Positions 25,035-33,329 of a stretch of DNA of 64,000 nucleotides are shown here, piece after piece (the stretch's first letter is position 1; the number at the start of each line of letters is the position of its first letter). Both the position numbers and the translations under genes were made by a program. The notes beneath the pieces are model-generated. The model had not been told where the DNA came from, did not search any database, and saw only the letters and a program-made list of their open reading frames with translations. The stretch is from CALBPI01 sp039821605 (GTDB lineage Bacteria; Pseudomonadota; Gammaproteobacteria; Steroidobacterales; Woeseiaceae). The stretch covers positions 434,001-498,000 of the forward strand of contig JBCBNV010000002.1 of NCBI GenBank assembly GCA_039821605.1, read 5' to 3'.

Positions 25035-25471
25035 CGACGAAGCTGTACCGAATGCTGGCGCTGGCCCTGGTGCTGGCTGTGTGCGCGGGATGCTCGCTGA
25101 CACAGCCACCCGTCGAGGGCGCGCCCGAGCCCCGGGCCACAGAAGTTCCGGCTGAGCCGGCAGCGTCCGGGACGCTGGAGCCGGAGTTGGGGGCCGTACA
25201 CCCCGCCGCAGCGCAGTTCCTGGCCGATGCACGCAACTGGCGCAAGCTCAACAACGCGCCGCGCGCCGCGGCCTCGATGGAACGCGCGATTCGGATCGAT
25301 CCGCGCCACCCCGAACCCTGGCTCGAGCTCGCACGACTGCGGCTAGACGGCGGCGATTTCTCGCAGGCCGAAAACCTGGCCCTCAAGGCGCGCAGCCTCG
25401 CGCCGCGCGACTCGGCGTGGTTTGAAGCGGCCGAATCCATGCTGGTTGCGATATCCGCGCAGCCGCGCTGA
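25031..25471 (+). CDS. TPR-like lipoprotein, partner candidate for PBP1B
   Basis: A 146-residue lipoprotein with lipobox AVCAGC. A Pro/Glu/Ala-rich linker leads to about two TPR-type repeats (WRKLNNAPRAAASMERAIRI and RHPEPWLELARLRLDGGDFS). It overlaps the mrcB stop by four bases, so the two are made together. In enterobacteria the outer-membrane lipoprotein LpoB, and in other gammaproteobacteria LpoP with TPRs, activate PBP1B; position and TPR make this a good LpoP-type candidate, by inference. Confidence 0.75.
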   Translation: MTTKLYRMLALALVLAVCAGCSLTQPPVEGAPEPRATEVPAEPAASGTLEPELGAVHPAAAQFLADARNWRKLNNAPRAAASMERAIRIDPRHPEPWLELARLRLDGGDFSQAENLALKARSLAPRDSAWFEAAESMLVAISAQPR

Positions 25472-25537
25472 TCGACGCCTTGCTTTCGGGCGGTGCAGCG
25501 CTGAGAATCGCGCACCCGCCGTCGCTCACAGCTCGCC

Positions 25538-26440
25538 ATGTGGTTCAAGAATCTCCGCGCTTACCGCCTCACCTATGACACGGGCCTGACGCCCGACGCG
25601 CTCGAGAGCGCGCTTGCTGATGCCGTATTTTCGCCCTGCGGCAAGGTCGATCTGGCGCGCGCAGGTTTCGTCGCACCGCTCGGTGACGCGGGCACGATGC
25701 TCACGCACACGGTCGCCCAGACCACGATGCTCTGCCTGCGGCGTCAGGAAAAGGTGCTGCCGCCCGCGGCCATCGCCGAGCAGGTGTCCGAACGTGTGGC
25801 CGCGCTCGAGGCGCGGGAGGGGCGCCCCGCGCAGCGACGCGAGCGCACGGCGCTCAAGGACGAGGTCACACTCGACCTGTTGCCGCGCGCACTGACGCGC
25901 TCCGAGCGCATCTACGCCTACATCGACTTTCAGCGGAAATTTCTGCTCATCGACTCGGCCAGCGAACGCAAAGCCGAGCTCGTGCTCGAACACCTGCGCG
26001 CCGCACTCGGGACGCTGCCCGTCGTGCCGCTCGACTGCCACGGCGACACGGCGTCAATCATGACGCGCTGGGTTACGAACCGCCCAGAGGCGGGCTTCGA
26101 GCTTGACCAGGAAGTGGAGCTCACGAACAGCCGGGAGGCGCGCAACGTCGTGCGCTGCCGCTACCAGGACATCGACAGCCGGGAAGTACTGGGACACATC
26201 GAGGCCGGTAAGCGTGTGACGCGCCTGGCGTTGACCTGGCGCGAAGCGATCCGGTTTGTGCTGTCCGAGGATTTCGTGCTGCGTCGTTTGCGATTCGACG
26301 CCAAGATCACCGACCACGGTGACGGTGAGGCCGACGACGTGGCGGGCAGCTTCGATCAGGACTTTGCGGTCATGGCAGTCCAGCTCGGGGCGTTGCTCGA
26401 CTCGCTGCTCGAGGGCTACGGCGGCATGGAAAAACTCTGA
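25538..26440 (+). CDS. rdgC: Recombination-associated protein RdgC
   Basis: A 300-residue nucleoid protein that forms a ring dimer around DNA and limits RecA filament formation. It starts with the family signature MWFKNLRAYRL and has TMLCLRRQEKVLP, VLFD-type strands (DEVTLDLLPRA) and the C-terminal EDFVLRRLRFDAKI. Length matches the E. coli protein (303). It lies 66 bases after the TPR lipoprotein and is followed by the ATP-grasp gene with one base between. Confidence 0.95.
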   Translation: MWFKNLRAYRLTYDTGLTPDALESALADAVFSPCGKVDLARAGFVAPLGDAGTMLTHTVAQTTMLCLRRQEKVLPPAAIAEQVSERVAALEAREGRPAQRRERTALKDEVTLDLLPRALTRSERIYAYIDFQRKFLLIDSASERKAELVLEHLRAALGTLPVVPLDCHGDTASIMTRWVTNRPEAGFELDQEVELTNSREARNVVRCRYQDIDSREVLGHIEAGKRVTRLALTWREAIRFVLSEDFVLRRLRFDAKITDHGDGEADDVAGSFDQDFAVMAVQLGALLDSLLEGYGGMEKL

Positions 26441-26441
26441 C

Positions 26442-27305
26442 ATGGCACGCGTGGTATTCCTGAGCCAGGACTCGATGGAAGGCTACGTTTGTGACGACGA
26501 TGTGGCCGTTCCCACCTGCGCCGACCTTGGCATCGACGTCGATACACTAAGCTGGCGCGCCGCTGTGGACTGGTCGGACTACGACGCGGTCATCGTGCGT
26601 TCGACCTGGGACTACCAGCGCCACGCCGAAGCATTCCTTGACGCGCTGTCGCGCATTGAGTCGGCGACGCGGCTCGCGAACTCGCGCGAACTCATGCGAT
26701 GGAATCTCGACAAGCGCTACTTGGCCGAACTCCAGGAGCGCGGCGTGCCCATCGTGCCGACCGAGTTCGGTGAGGGCATGTCGGCCGAGGCGCTTGACGC
26801 ACGCCTGATCGGCGCCTCGGGCGAGTGCGTCATCAAGCCGGCCGTAAGTGCCGGTGCCGAGCGCACCTACCGGGTAACGCCTGACGCGTCGGCCGAGCGG
26901 CGCGCGGAGATTGTCGGGGGCCACGCCAACAGCGTCTGGATGTGGCAGCCGTTTCTGCCGCAGATTGTCGACCCCGGCGAATACTCGGTGTTCTACTTCA
27001 ATGGCGTGTTCAGCCACGCCATCATCAAGACGCCCAAGTCCGGGGATTTCCGCGTTCAGGAAGAGTTCGGCGGTGACATCCGGGTCATGGACGCGCCTGA
27101 GGCCATGCGTGGCGCAGCGGATCGGGTGATGGCCAACCTCGATGAGGACACGCTCTACGCGCGCGTGGATCTCGTCGATGATGGCGCGGGCGGCTACTGG
27201 CTCATCGAACTCGAGCTGATTGAGCCTTCGCTCTACCTGCGCAAGGACCCGGGCGCGCCGGCGCGTTTTGCGCAAGCCATTGCCGATTGGCTTGAGTCCA
27301 ACTGA
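26442..27305 (+). CDS. ATP-grasp enzyme (RimK/cycloserine-ligase-like)
   Basis: A 287-residue cytoplasmic ATP-grasp protein. It begins RVVFLSQDSMEGYVCDDD, then YDAVIVRSTWDYQRHAEAFL, a pre-ATP-grasp region typical of the DcsG/glutathione-synthetase-like group. ATP-binding strands are GECVIKPAVSAGAE and VWMWQPFLPQI. The metal site near the end is YWLIELELIEPSLYL, where Glu and a Glu in place of Asn ligate magnesium. These enzymes join an acid to an amine; the substrate is unknown. ATG 26442 is one base after rdgC, so it is likely co-transcribed. Confidence 0.82.
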   Translation: MARVVFLSQDSMEGYVCDDDVAVPTCADLGIDVDTLSWRAAVDWSDYDAVIVRSTWDYQRHAEAFLDALSRIESATRLANSRELMRWNLDKRYLAELQERGVPIVPTEFGEGMSAEALDARLIGASGECVIKPAVSAGAERTYRVTPDASAERRAEIVGGHANSVWMWQPFLPQIVDPGEYSVFYFNGVFSHAIIKTPKSGDFRVQEEFGGDIRVMDAPEAMRGAADRVMANLDEDTLYARVDLVDDGAGGYWLIELELIEPSLYLRKDPGAPARFAQAIADWLESN

Positions 27306-27320
27306 CCGGGAAGACTGCGC

Positions 27321-28649
27321 CTAGCGAACGACGTGCAGCGTCGTCTGGCGGCCCGCGAGGTAGTGCACGCGTTCGCCGTCGTAGACTGCGCTCTGCTCCA
27401 GCTTCATCTGTACCTTCTGGCCGTCCCATTCGGGCACTGCGACGGTGACGTTGCCTTCGATGGCGTAGCCCGTCATGGGGTAGAGCGGCCAGTCACCCTG
27501 ACCCGGCGTCGGGCCCTGGTTGTCCCACATACCAATGGTCGGTCCCGGGGCGTGGCCGAACACACCCAGCGGGTGCGTATAGATCGAGTTCGTGATGCCC
27601 ATGCGCTTGAGTCGGCGCTGTGCGGTCGCGAGGATTTCGTTGCCCGTGCGACCTGTCTCGAACGCGTCGGTCAGCGTGTCCTGCCAGCGGTTGCCCACCC
27701 GCATGGCGTCGACGAGGCCTTTGGGCGGCGCGTCTTCGCCAAGCTCGAGGACGTAGGCCATTTCCTGCGTATCCGTGCACAGGCCGAGATAGCAGATGCC
27801 GACGTCGGTGTGCAGCAGGTCGCCGCGGCGGATGATCGTGGCGGGGTCGGTTTCACCAAAGAACGGTGCATCGTCGTCGAAGATGAGGCCTTTGCGCTGG
27901 CTGTTGACGTAGGGCTGAAACCAGGGCGCGAGACCGGCTTCCTCGAAGCGCCCGCGCATGAACCAGGCGACATCACCGAGCGTCGTGACGCCGGGCGTGA
28001 TGAACGTGTCGCTGAAGGCCTCGGCGATCGTGGCGCGCGCGATGGCCACAGCGCGCTGCCAGACCTCGACTTCGGCCGCCGTGCGCGTCTCGAGCCAGCG
28101 CACCACGAGGTCTTCCGACGACACGATGCGCGCACTCAGCGTTTCGCCCAGCGCTTCAGTCAGTTTCGTGTGCAGGCCGTGGCTCAGCCCGTCCGCCACG
28201 GGCCAGGTGTCGCTGACGTTGACGGCAATCGACTCGGGATCGCGTTCCGCGACGATTTCTGCGAGCCGCGCCCACTGCGCGGCCAGGTCGCCGCCTTCCC
28301 AAGCTGCCTCGTAGAGCGAGCCCAGCGGGTAGCGGCTGATTGTAAGGCGTTCCACACCCGCGTCGTCGCCTCTGTCGTGGAACATGAGGATCGTGGTGCG
28401 GCGTGCCGTGAAGCGCGGCTTGGGCACCAGCGACAGGAACACGGGGTCATCGTTGTACTCGCGTGCGATGACGAGCCACAGGTCGATGCCGGTCTCACGC
28501 ATGAGCGCAGGCAACAGCGTCTCGAGCCGTTCTTCGATGAGTGCATTCTCGATGCCGGGGCGGTCCTCGAACGGCGCGATGGCCGGCTGCGCCTGGACGC
28601 TGCTGGTTGCGAGGAACAGGGCGGTGAGACTGGCGACGTATTTGAACAT
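27321..28649 (-). CDS. Exported M24-family metallopeptidase-like protein
   Basis: A 442-residue protein with a signal peptide (YVASLTALFLATSSVQAQ). The C-terminal half is a pita-bread fold with metal ligands in order: Asp282 (LLHTDVGICY), Asp293 (CTDTQEMAYV), His in THPLGVFGHAPG, Glu in YAIEGNVTV and Glu in KLEQSAVYD. The N-terminal creatinase-like domain contains LWLVIAREYNDDPVFL. Members cleave X-Pro bonds; a periplasmic location is unusual for cytosolic PepP/PepQ. ATG 28649 is chosen since the signal peptide starts there. Its leader matches that of the SDR gene. It converges on the ATP-grasp gene. Confidence 0.88.
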   Translation of the reverse strand: MFKYVASLTALFLATSSVQAQPAIAPFEDRPGIENALIEERLETLLPALMRETGIDLWLVIAREYNDDPVFLSLVPKPRFTARRTTILMFHDRGDDAGVERLTISRYPLGSLYEAAWEGGDLAAQWARLAEIVAERDPESIAVNVSDTWPVADGLSHGLHTKLTEALGETLSARIVSSEDLVVRWLETRTAAEVEVWQRAVAIARATIAEAFSDTFITPGVTTLGDVAWFMRGRFEEAGLAPWFQPYVNSQRKGLIFDDDAPFFGETDPATIIRRGDLLHTDVGICYLGLCTDTQEMAYVLELGEDAPPKGLVDAMRVGNRWQDTLTDAFETGRTGNEILATAQRRLKRMGITNSIYTHPLGVFGHAPGPTIGMWDNQGPTPGQGDWPLYPMTGYAIEGNVTVAVPEWDGQKVQMKLEQSAVYDGERVHYLAGRQTTLHVVR

Positions 28650-28672
28650 GCGTGGGGTCCCCGAGTTGGCGC
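28647..28672 (-). repeat. Start-site leader repeat, copy 2 (M24 gene)
   Basis: Minus strand GCGCCAACTCGGGGACCCCA then CGCATG, ending in the M24 start codon. It is 23/26 identical to the leader of the SDR gene at 3542-3567, in the same register. See copy 1. Confidence 0.55.
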
Positions 28673-28756
28673 GAGCCGCCATCTAAGCATGCGCGGCGGC
28701 CTCAGTCGACGCCGCTTCGTGCCGTATACTCGCGTCCTGCTTTGAAGGGGAATGCC

Positions 28757-30052
28757 ATGAACAGACTCGTGTTGCCACTCGTTGCCGCCTTGTTGGCCGG
28801 CTGCGGCGGATCGGACGCGCCCGATGCGGCGCCCGCGGAATTGCCGGTTCGCACGACCAGCGACATGGCCCGCGACTACGTCGTCCTGGAACTGGCGATG
28901 GGCACGCGCGACGCCGCGCACGTTGACGCCTATTTCGGGCCCGAAGACTTGCGCGAGACGGCCGAGGCCAGCGGCTGGACGCCCGACGACATCGACGCGC
29001 GCGCCGCGGCACTGGCCGGCGAGCTCGCGGCGCATGACGATCAGGACAGCGCCAGGCGGATCGCGGGCCTGCTCGAACGCCTGACGGCGCTGCGCACGCG
29101 CATTGAGATTCTCAAGGGCGCGCCACCGAGCTTCGATGACGAAGCGCGCAACCTCTTCGGCGCCGTCGCACCCGACTACGACGACGCGCATTTCGAGGCC
29201 ATCCTGGCCGAGATTGATGCCTTGTTGCCCGGCGATGCGCCCTTGGCCGAACGCGTGAACACCTTCAAGGATCAGTTCAACATCCCCGCCGACAAGCTCG
29301 ACGCCGTGTTCACGGCCGCCATGGACGCCTGTCGTGAACGCACCCGCGCCAAGATCGAACTGCCCGAGGAAGAGTCGTTCACAATCGAATATGTAAGCGA
29401 TAAGCCCTGGTCGGGCTACAACTGGTATCAGGGCGACGCGGTGAGCCTGATCCAGGTCAACACCGACCTGCCGACGGCGATCGACCGCGCTGTGGATCTC
29501 GGCTGCCACGAGGGCTATCCGGGGCACCACACGTTTAACGCGTTGCTCGAGCGCGAACTGGCCCAGGGCAAGGGCTGGGTCGAGTACACGCTGTACCCAT
29601 TGTTCAGCCCGCAGTCGCTGATTGCCGAGGGTTCGGCCAACTACGGCATCGAGCTCGCCTTTCCCGGTGAGGAACGCATCGCCTTCGAACGTGATGTGCT
29701 GTTCCCGCTGGCGGGGCTCGACGCGTCCGAAGCCGACACCTATTACGCGTTGCAGCGGCTGCTCGGGCGGCTCAACTACGCGGGCAACGAGGCGGCTCGC
29801 GACTACCTTAATGGCGACGCGACGCGTGAAGAAGCCGAGGCCTGGCTTGTGAAGTATGCGCTGAGCTCGCCCGAGCGCGCGGCACAACGGATTCGTTTCA
29901 TCGAGACCTACCGCAGCTACGTCATCAACTACAACCTCGGCAAGGACCTCGTCGCCGAGTACATCGAGCGTGACGATGCGGACGCCGCGACGCGCTGGCA
30001 GCGCTTTGAGCGCATCCTGTCGGAGCCGTTCAGCGCGGCGGACCTGAAGTGA
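28757..30052 (+). CDS. Lipoprotein with HExxPGHH metallopeptidase motif
   Basis: A 431-residue lipoprotein: lipobox LLAGCGG after a short hydrophobic helix, then a helical protein. The motif CHEGYPGHHTF matches the HEAxPGHH metal motif of DUF885 proteins, and QSLIAEGSANYGIELAFPGE supplies the downstream Glu expected for a zinc site. It is shorter than DUF885 proteins and otherwise diverged; it can be seen as a relative. TATACT at 28725-28730 may be its -10. Its stop overlaps the next gene (GTGA). A periplasmic peptidase is a likely role. Confidence 0.78.
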   Translation: MNRLVLPLVAALLAGCGGSDAPDAAPAELPVRTTSDMARDYVVLELAMGTRDAAHVDAYFGPEDLRETAEASGWTPDDIDARAAALAGELAAHDDQDSARRIAGLLERLTALRTRIEILKGAPPSFDDEARNLFGAVAPDYDDAHFEAILAEIDALLPGDAPLAERVNTFKDQFNIPADKLDAVFTAAMDACRERTRAKIELPEEESFTIEYVSDKPWSGYNWYQGDAVSLIQVNTDLPTAIDRAVDLGCHEGYPGHHTFNALLERELAQGKGWVEYTLYPLFSPQSLIAEGSANYGIELAFPGEERIAFERDVLFPLAGLDASEADTYYALQRLLGRLNYAGNEAARDYLNGDATREEAEAWLVKYALSSPERAAQRIRFIETYRSYVINYNLGKDLVAEYIERDDADAATRWQRFERILSEPFSAADLK

Positions 30053-30918
30053 AGGTCGCGTTTCTCGGCCTCGGCGTCATGGGCTTCCCCATGGCGGGCC
30101 ATCTTGCGGCCTCGGGCCACGAGGTGACGGTCTACAACCGCACGCGCAGCACGGCGGACGACTGGTCGGCGCAGCACGCCGGGCGGGTTGCGGACACGCC
30201 CGCGGACGCGTCGTCGGGTGCTGAAATCGTCTTCGCGTGCGTGGGAAACGACGACGACATCCTCGAAGTCGCGAGTGCCGCGCTTCCCGCGATGCAGGCC
30301 GGGGCAATCTTTGTGGACCACACCACGACGTCGGCGGACATGGCGCGCCGGCTTGATGCTGTGGCGCGGGAGCGCGGTGTTGGTTTCGTCGACGCGCCCG
30401 TCTCGGGCGGTCAGTCGGGCGCGGAGCAGGGCGTGCTCACCGTCATGTGCGGCGGGACGGAGGCCGATTGTGCCCGCGTCGAACCTGTGGCGACCTGTTT
30501 CGCCAAGCGCTGGCGCCGGCTGGGCGAGGCCGGTGCGGGTCAGCTCACTAAGATGGTCAATCAGATCTGCATCGCGGGGCTCGTGCAGGGTCTGTCCGAG
30601 GGCCTCAACTTTGCCGAGCGCGCCGGGCTGGACCCGGCCGCCGTGTTCGATGTCATCGGTGGCGGCGCGGCGCAGTCCTGGCAGATGGACAATCGTGCTG
30701 CGACGATGGCCGAGCGGCACTTCGACTACGGTTTTGCCGTCGAGTGGATGCGCAAGGACCTGGGTTACGCCATCGCCGAGGCCGAGCGAATCGGCGCGGC
30801 GGTGCCCGTGACCGAGCTCGTCGACGGCTTCTATGCCGACGTCGTCGCGGCCGGCGGCGCGCGCTGGGACACCTCGAGTCTGGTCACGCGCTTCGACCGT
30901 GACAACGGGACCGATTAG
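30049..30918 (+). CDS. Beta-hydroxyacid dehydrogenase (3-hydroxyisobutyrate / tartronate-semialdehyde reductase-like)
   Basis: A 289-residue NAD(P)-dependent oxidoreductase. Rossmann motif VAFLGLGVMGFPMAGHL at the N-terminus, substrate-binding DAPVSGGQSGAEQG, and the catalytic Lys in GQLTKMVNQI, the set shared by HIBADH, GarR and GLYR. Specificity is unclear: YNRT after the second strand favours NADP. GTG 30049 overlaps the lipoprotein stop by four bases, but the two products are in different compartments, so the pairing may be only transcriptional. Confidence 0.9.
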   Translation: MKVAFLGLGVMGFPMAGHLAASGHEVTVYNRTRSTADDWSAQHAGRVADTPADASSGAEIVFACVGNDDDILEVASAALPAMQAGAIFVDHTTTSADMARRLDAVARERGVGFVDAPVSGGQSGAEQGVLTVMCGGTEADCARVEPVATCFAKRWRRLGEAGAGQLTKMVNQICIAGLVQGLSEGLNFAERAGLDPAAVFDVIGGGAAQSWQMDNRAATMAERHFDYGFAVEWMRKDLGYAIAEAERIGAAVPVTELVDGFYADVVAAGGARWDTSSLVTRFDRDNGTD

Positions 30919-30956
30919 CGTATGCTCGTGCCAACACTCAGGGTAGGGGTTTCGGC

Positions 30957-31691
30957 TTGGAATGGTTGACGGCTGAAATTGCGGCGCTGGCGGTGACCGC
31001 GGCCACAATCGGTGTCGTGCACACGGCCATCGGGCCCGATCATTACTTGCCGTTCGTGATGCTGTCACGGGCGCGCCAGTGGAGCGCGCGCTGGACCGCG
31101 GCCGTCACGCTGGCCTGCGGGCTCATCCATGTCCTGGGTTCGGTGTTGCTGGGTCTTGTCGGCGTGGCTGCCGGTCTTGCCCTGCGCCGGCTCGAGATCA
31201 TCGAGTCGTTTCGCGGTGATCTCGCCGCCTGGTCCCTTCTGGCCTTCGGGCTCATGTATCTGGTCTGGGGCCTGCGCAAGGCGCGTCGGGGTCACACCCA
31301 CAGCCACTGGCACACGCACGCTGACGGCACCGCCCACGAGCACACGCACGACCACGCCGACGCGCACGCGCACGTACATGCCGAGCGCAAGGGCGCGGGT
31401 ATCACACCCTGGGCGCTATTCCTGATCTTCGCGTTCGGGCCTTGCGAAGCACTCATTCCCGTCCTCATGTATCCGGCCGCGGCGGCCAATACGGCGGGCC
31501 TCTTGCTCGTGACGGCTGTGTTTGCGCTCGCCACGCTGACGACCATGCTCGTGCTCGTACTCGCGGGGCGCTGGACGCTCGCGCGCGCCGGGCATGACAG
31601 CCGCGCCGGTGCGTTTCTCGATCAGCACGCGCACGCATTCGCGGGTGCGGCGATCAGTCTCTGCGCGGCCTTGATGCTCGTCGGTCTCTGA
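30957..31691 (+). CDS. Membrane metal transporter-like protein with His-rich loop
   Basis: A 244-residue inner-membrane protein with six to seven helices. The first helix has HTAIGPDHYLPF, an H-x4-DH motif as in nickel/cobalt transporters and UreH/RcnA-like proteins. Between helices 3 and 4 a cytoplasmic or periplasmic loop carries about 16 histidines within about 40 residues (HTHSHWHTHADGTAHEHTH). FGPCEALIPVLMYP resembles UreH/SafE members. The start is TTG 30957, supported by AGGGG 8 bases upstream; no in-frame ATG exists before the H-x4-DH helix. It follows the dehydrogenase after 38 bases. Confidence 0.78.
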   Translation: MEWLTAEIAALAVTAATIGVVHTAIGPDHYLPFVMLSRARQWSARWTAAVTLACGLIHVLGSVLLGLVGVAAGLALRRLEIIESFRGDLAAWSLLAFGLMYLVWGLRKARRGHTHSHWHTHADGTAHEHTHDHADAHAHVHAERKGAGITPWALFLIFAFGPCEALIPVLMYPAAAANTAGLLLVTAVFALATLTTMLVLVLAGRWTLARAGHDSRAGAFLDQHAHAFAGAAISLCAALMLVGL

Positions 31692-31708
31692 GCCCGGAGA
31701 CGGTTCGT

Positions 31709-33085
31709 ATGGCCAAGCACATCAAGGTGCCGCACACGCTCGTGCTGCTGTTTGGCATGATCGTGTTTGCCTGGGTGCTGACGCTGATCCTGCCGCCCGG
31801 CGCCTTCGAGACGACCACCAATGACCACGGTCGTGAGGTGGTTTTGCCCGGGACCTTCGCCTACCTCGAGGACGCCAAGCCGCCGCCTGTCTACTCGATC
31901 CTCACGGTGATCCCGCGCGGTCTGGGCGCAGCGCAGGGCATTATCTTCTTCGTGTTTCTCATCGGCGGCGCGCTCGCGGTTCTGCGCTCTACGGGCGCCG
32001 TCGACGCCGCGCTGGGCTCACTGCTGCGGCGGTACGGCAGTCGGCCGGCGCTGTTGATTCTGATCGGCATGTTCGCCTTCGCCGCGGGCTCGTCGACGAT
32101 CGGCATGGCCGAGGAGTTCATTCCGTTCGCGGCCGTGCTGCTGTTGCTCTGCAACGCGATGCGTATGGACGCCGTGGCCGCCATTGGCATCATGGTCGTC
32201 GGCTACGGCGTGGGTTTCGGGGCTGCATCCATAAACCCGTTCACGGTATTGGTGGCACAAGAGGTGGCGGGGCTCGAACCCGCATCGGGCCTGGGCTTCC
32301 GTCTGGCCATGTTCGTGCCGTTCTTCGTGCTCGGTTTCTGGCACGTATGGCGCTACGCACAGATGGTACGTGCCGACGCGTCGGCATCACTCGTCGCCGA
32401 TGTACCCGAGGCGACGCCACCACCGCCCGGTGACGACGTGCCCATGACGGGCAACCGAAAATTCGTGCTGCTCATTGCGCTCGCCACGCTCGTTGTCGTG
32501 ATCTGGGGCATCAAGCAGAAAGGGTGGTACCTCGTCGAGCTGGGCGCAGCTTTCACAGCCATGGCGATTGCCATTGGCTTCGCCTCGCGCCAGTCGCTCG
32601 ACGATATGGCCAACCGGTTTGTCCACGGGGCCAGCGAGCTCACGGGCACCGCGCTGCTGATCGGCTTCGCGCGCGGTATCGAGGTCATGCTCACCGACGG
32701 CCAGGTCCTGCACACAATCGTCAGCGCGTTGTCAGGCCCGCTCGAACAAATGGGTGGCGCGCTGTCGGCCGCGGGCATGTTGCTGCTGCAGAGCGCGCTC
32801 AACTTCTTCATCCCGTCTGGCTCGGGCCAGGCTTACGTCACGATGCCCATCATGGCGCCACTGGCCGACATCGTCGGGGTGTCCCGCCAGGTCGCCGTAC
32901 TGGCCTACCAGATGGGCGATGGCTTCATGAACATGGTCGTGCCGACCAATGCCATCCTCATGGCCATCCTGGGTATTGCGGGCATTCCCTATGGCCGCTG
33001 GCTCAGGTTCATCGCGCCGCTCATCGGCCAGCTGCTGCTCGTAGGCGCCGCGACGCTCGCCATCGCCGTCGCGCTGGGCGTCTAG
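31709..33085 (+). CDS. YfcC-family permease
   Basis: A 458-residue inner-membrane transporter with about 12 helices. It starts KHIKVPHTLVLLFGMIVFAW, then ILPPGAFET, the hallmark of the YfcC/ArcD-like group (DUF4401-unrelated C4-dicarboxylate/basic amino acid carriers). Repeated hairpins: FAAGSSTIGMAEEFIPF and NFFIPSGSGQAYVTMPIMAP, the second with the conserved SGSGQA loop. The substrate may be a peptide, amino acid or dicarboxylate. It starts 17 bases after the metal transporter gene. The end is followed by 240 bases holding a palindrome, a hairpin and then the TPP riboswitch promoter. Confidence 0.85.
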   Translation: MAKHIKVPHTLVLLFGMIVFAWVLTLILPPGAFETTTNDHGREVVLPGTFAYLEDAKPPPVYSILTVIPRGLGAAQGIIFFVFLIGGALAVLRSTGAVDAALGSLLRRYGSRPALLILIGMFAFAAGSSTIGMAEEFIPFAAVLLLLCNAMRMDAVAAIGIMVVGYGVGFGAASINPFTVLVAQEVAGLEPASGLGFRLAMFVPFFVLGFWHVWRYAQMVRADASASLVADVPEATPPPPGDDVPMTGNRKFVLLIALATLVVVIWGIKQKGWYLVELGAAFTAMAIAIGFASRQSLDDMANRFVHGASELTGTALLIGFARGIEVMLTDGQVLHTIVSALSGPLEQMGGALSAAGMLLLQSALNFFIPSGSGQAYVTMPIMAPLADIVGVSRQVAVLAYQMGDGFMNMVVPTNAILMAILGIAGIPYGRWLRFIAPLIGQLLLVGAATLAIAVALGV

Positions 33086-33203
33086 CAGCCCATTCGCGCA
33101 GCGTCACTGATCAGTACCGCAGTCTATCTGTACGTCTAAGGCCGTGCAGGCCCGTGCACGGCGACTCTGGGCAGTACGAAACGCGACATCTAATTGACGC
33201 GGT

Positions 33204-33232
33204 CTGAAATCGTACGGGACGTCGGGTATCAT
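33204..33232 (+). promoter_or_regulatory. Promoter for the thiamine operon
   Basis: CTGAAA (33204-33209), a 17-base spacer and TATCAT (33227-33232) fit a sigma-70 promoter. It would start transcription at about 33239, immediately before the first conserved helix of the TPP riboswitch, which supports the assignment. Confidence 0.6.
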
Positions 33233-33240
33233 CCGCGACG

Positions 33241-33328
33241 TCATTCGGGGTGGCTACGGCCTGAGATTCGCCTGCGGGGCGGGAACCCTTGGAACCTGAT
33301 CCGGGTAATGCCGGCGTAGGGAGCACAT
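33241..33328 (+). ncRNA. TPP riboswitch (thi-box)
   Basis: The conserved elements of the thiamine pyrophosphate aptamer occur in order: GGGGTG (33247-33252), CTGAGA (33261-33266), CCCTT then ACCTGATC (33286-33301), CCGGGTAATGCCGG (33301-33314) and GTAGGGA (33316-33322). AGGGAG in the last element lies 6 bases before the ATG of the TonB receptor, so it is also the ribosome site: binding of TPP would hide it. There is no room for a terminator, so control should be translational. Paired end helix P1 is short and not certain. Confidence 0.95.
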
Positions 33329-33329
33329 C

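Noticed and set aside
27333..28745. 470-codon open frame on the plus strand
   Set aside because: Antisense of the M24 gene, without a recognisable domain or ribosome site.
33106..33162. ACTGATCAGT palindrome and GCCGTGCA/TGCACGGC hairpin after the YfcC gene
   Set aside because: The hairpin has no T-run, so it is not a clear intrinsic terminator, and the 10-base palindrome alone is weak evidence for an operator.
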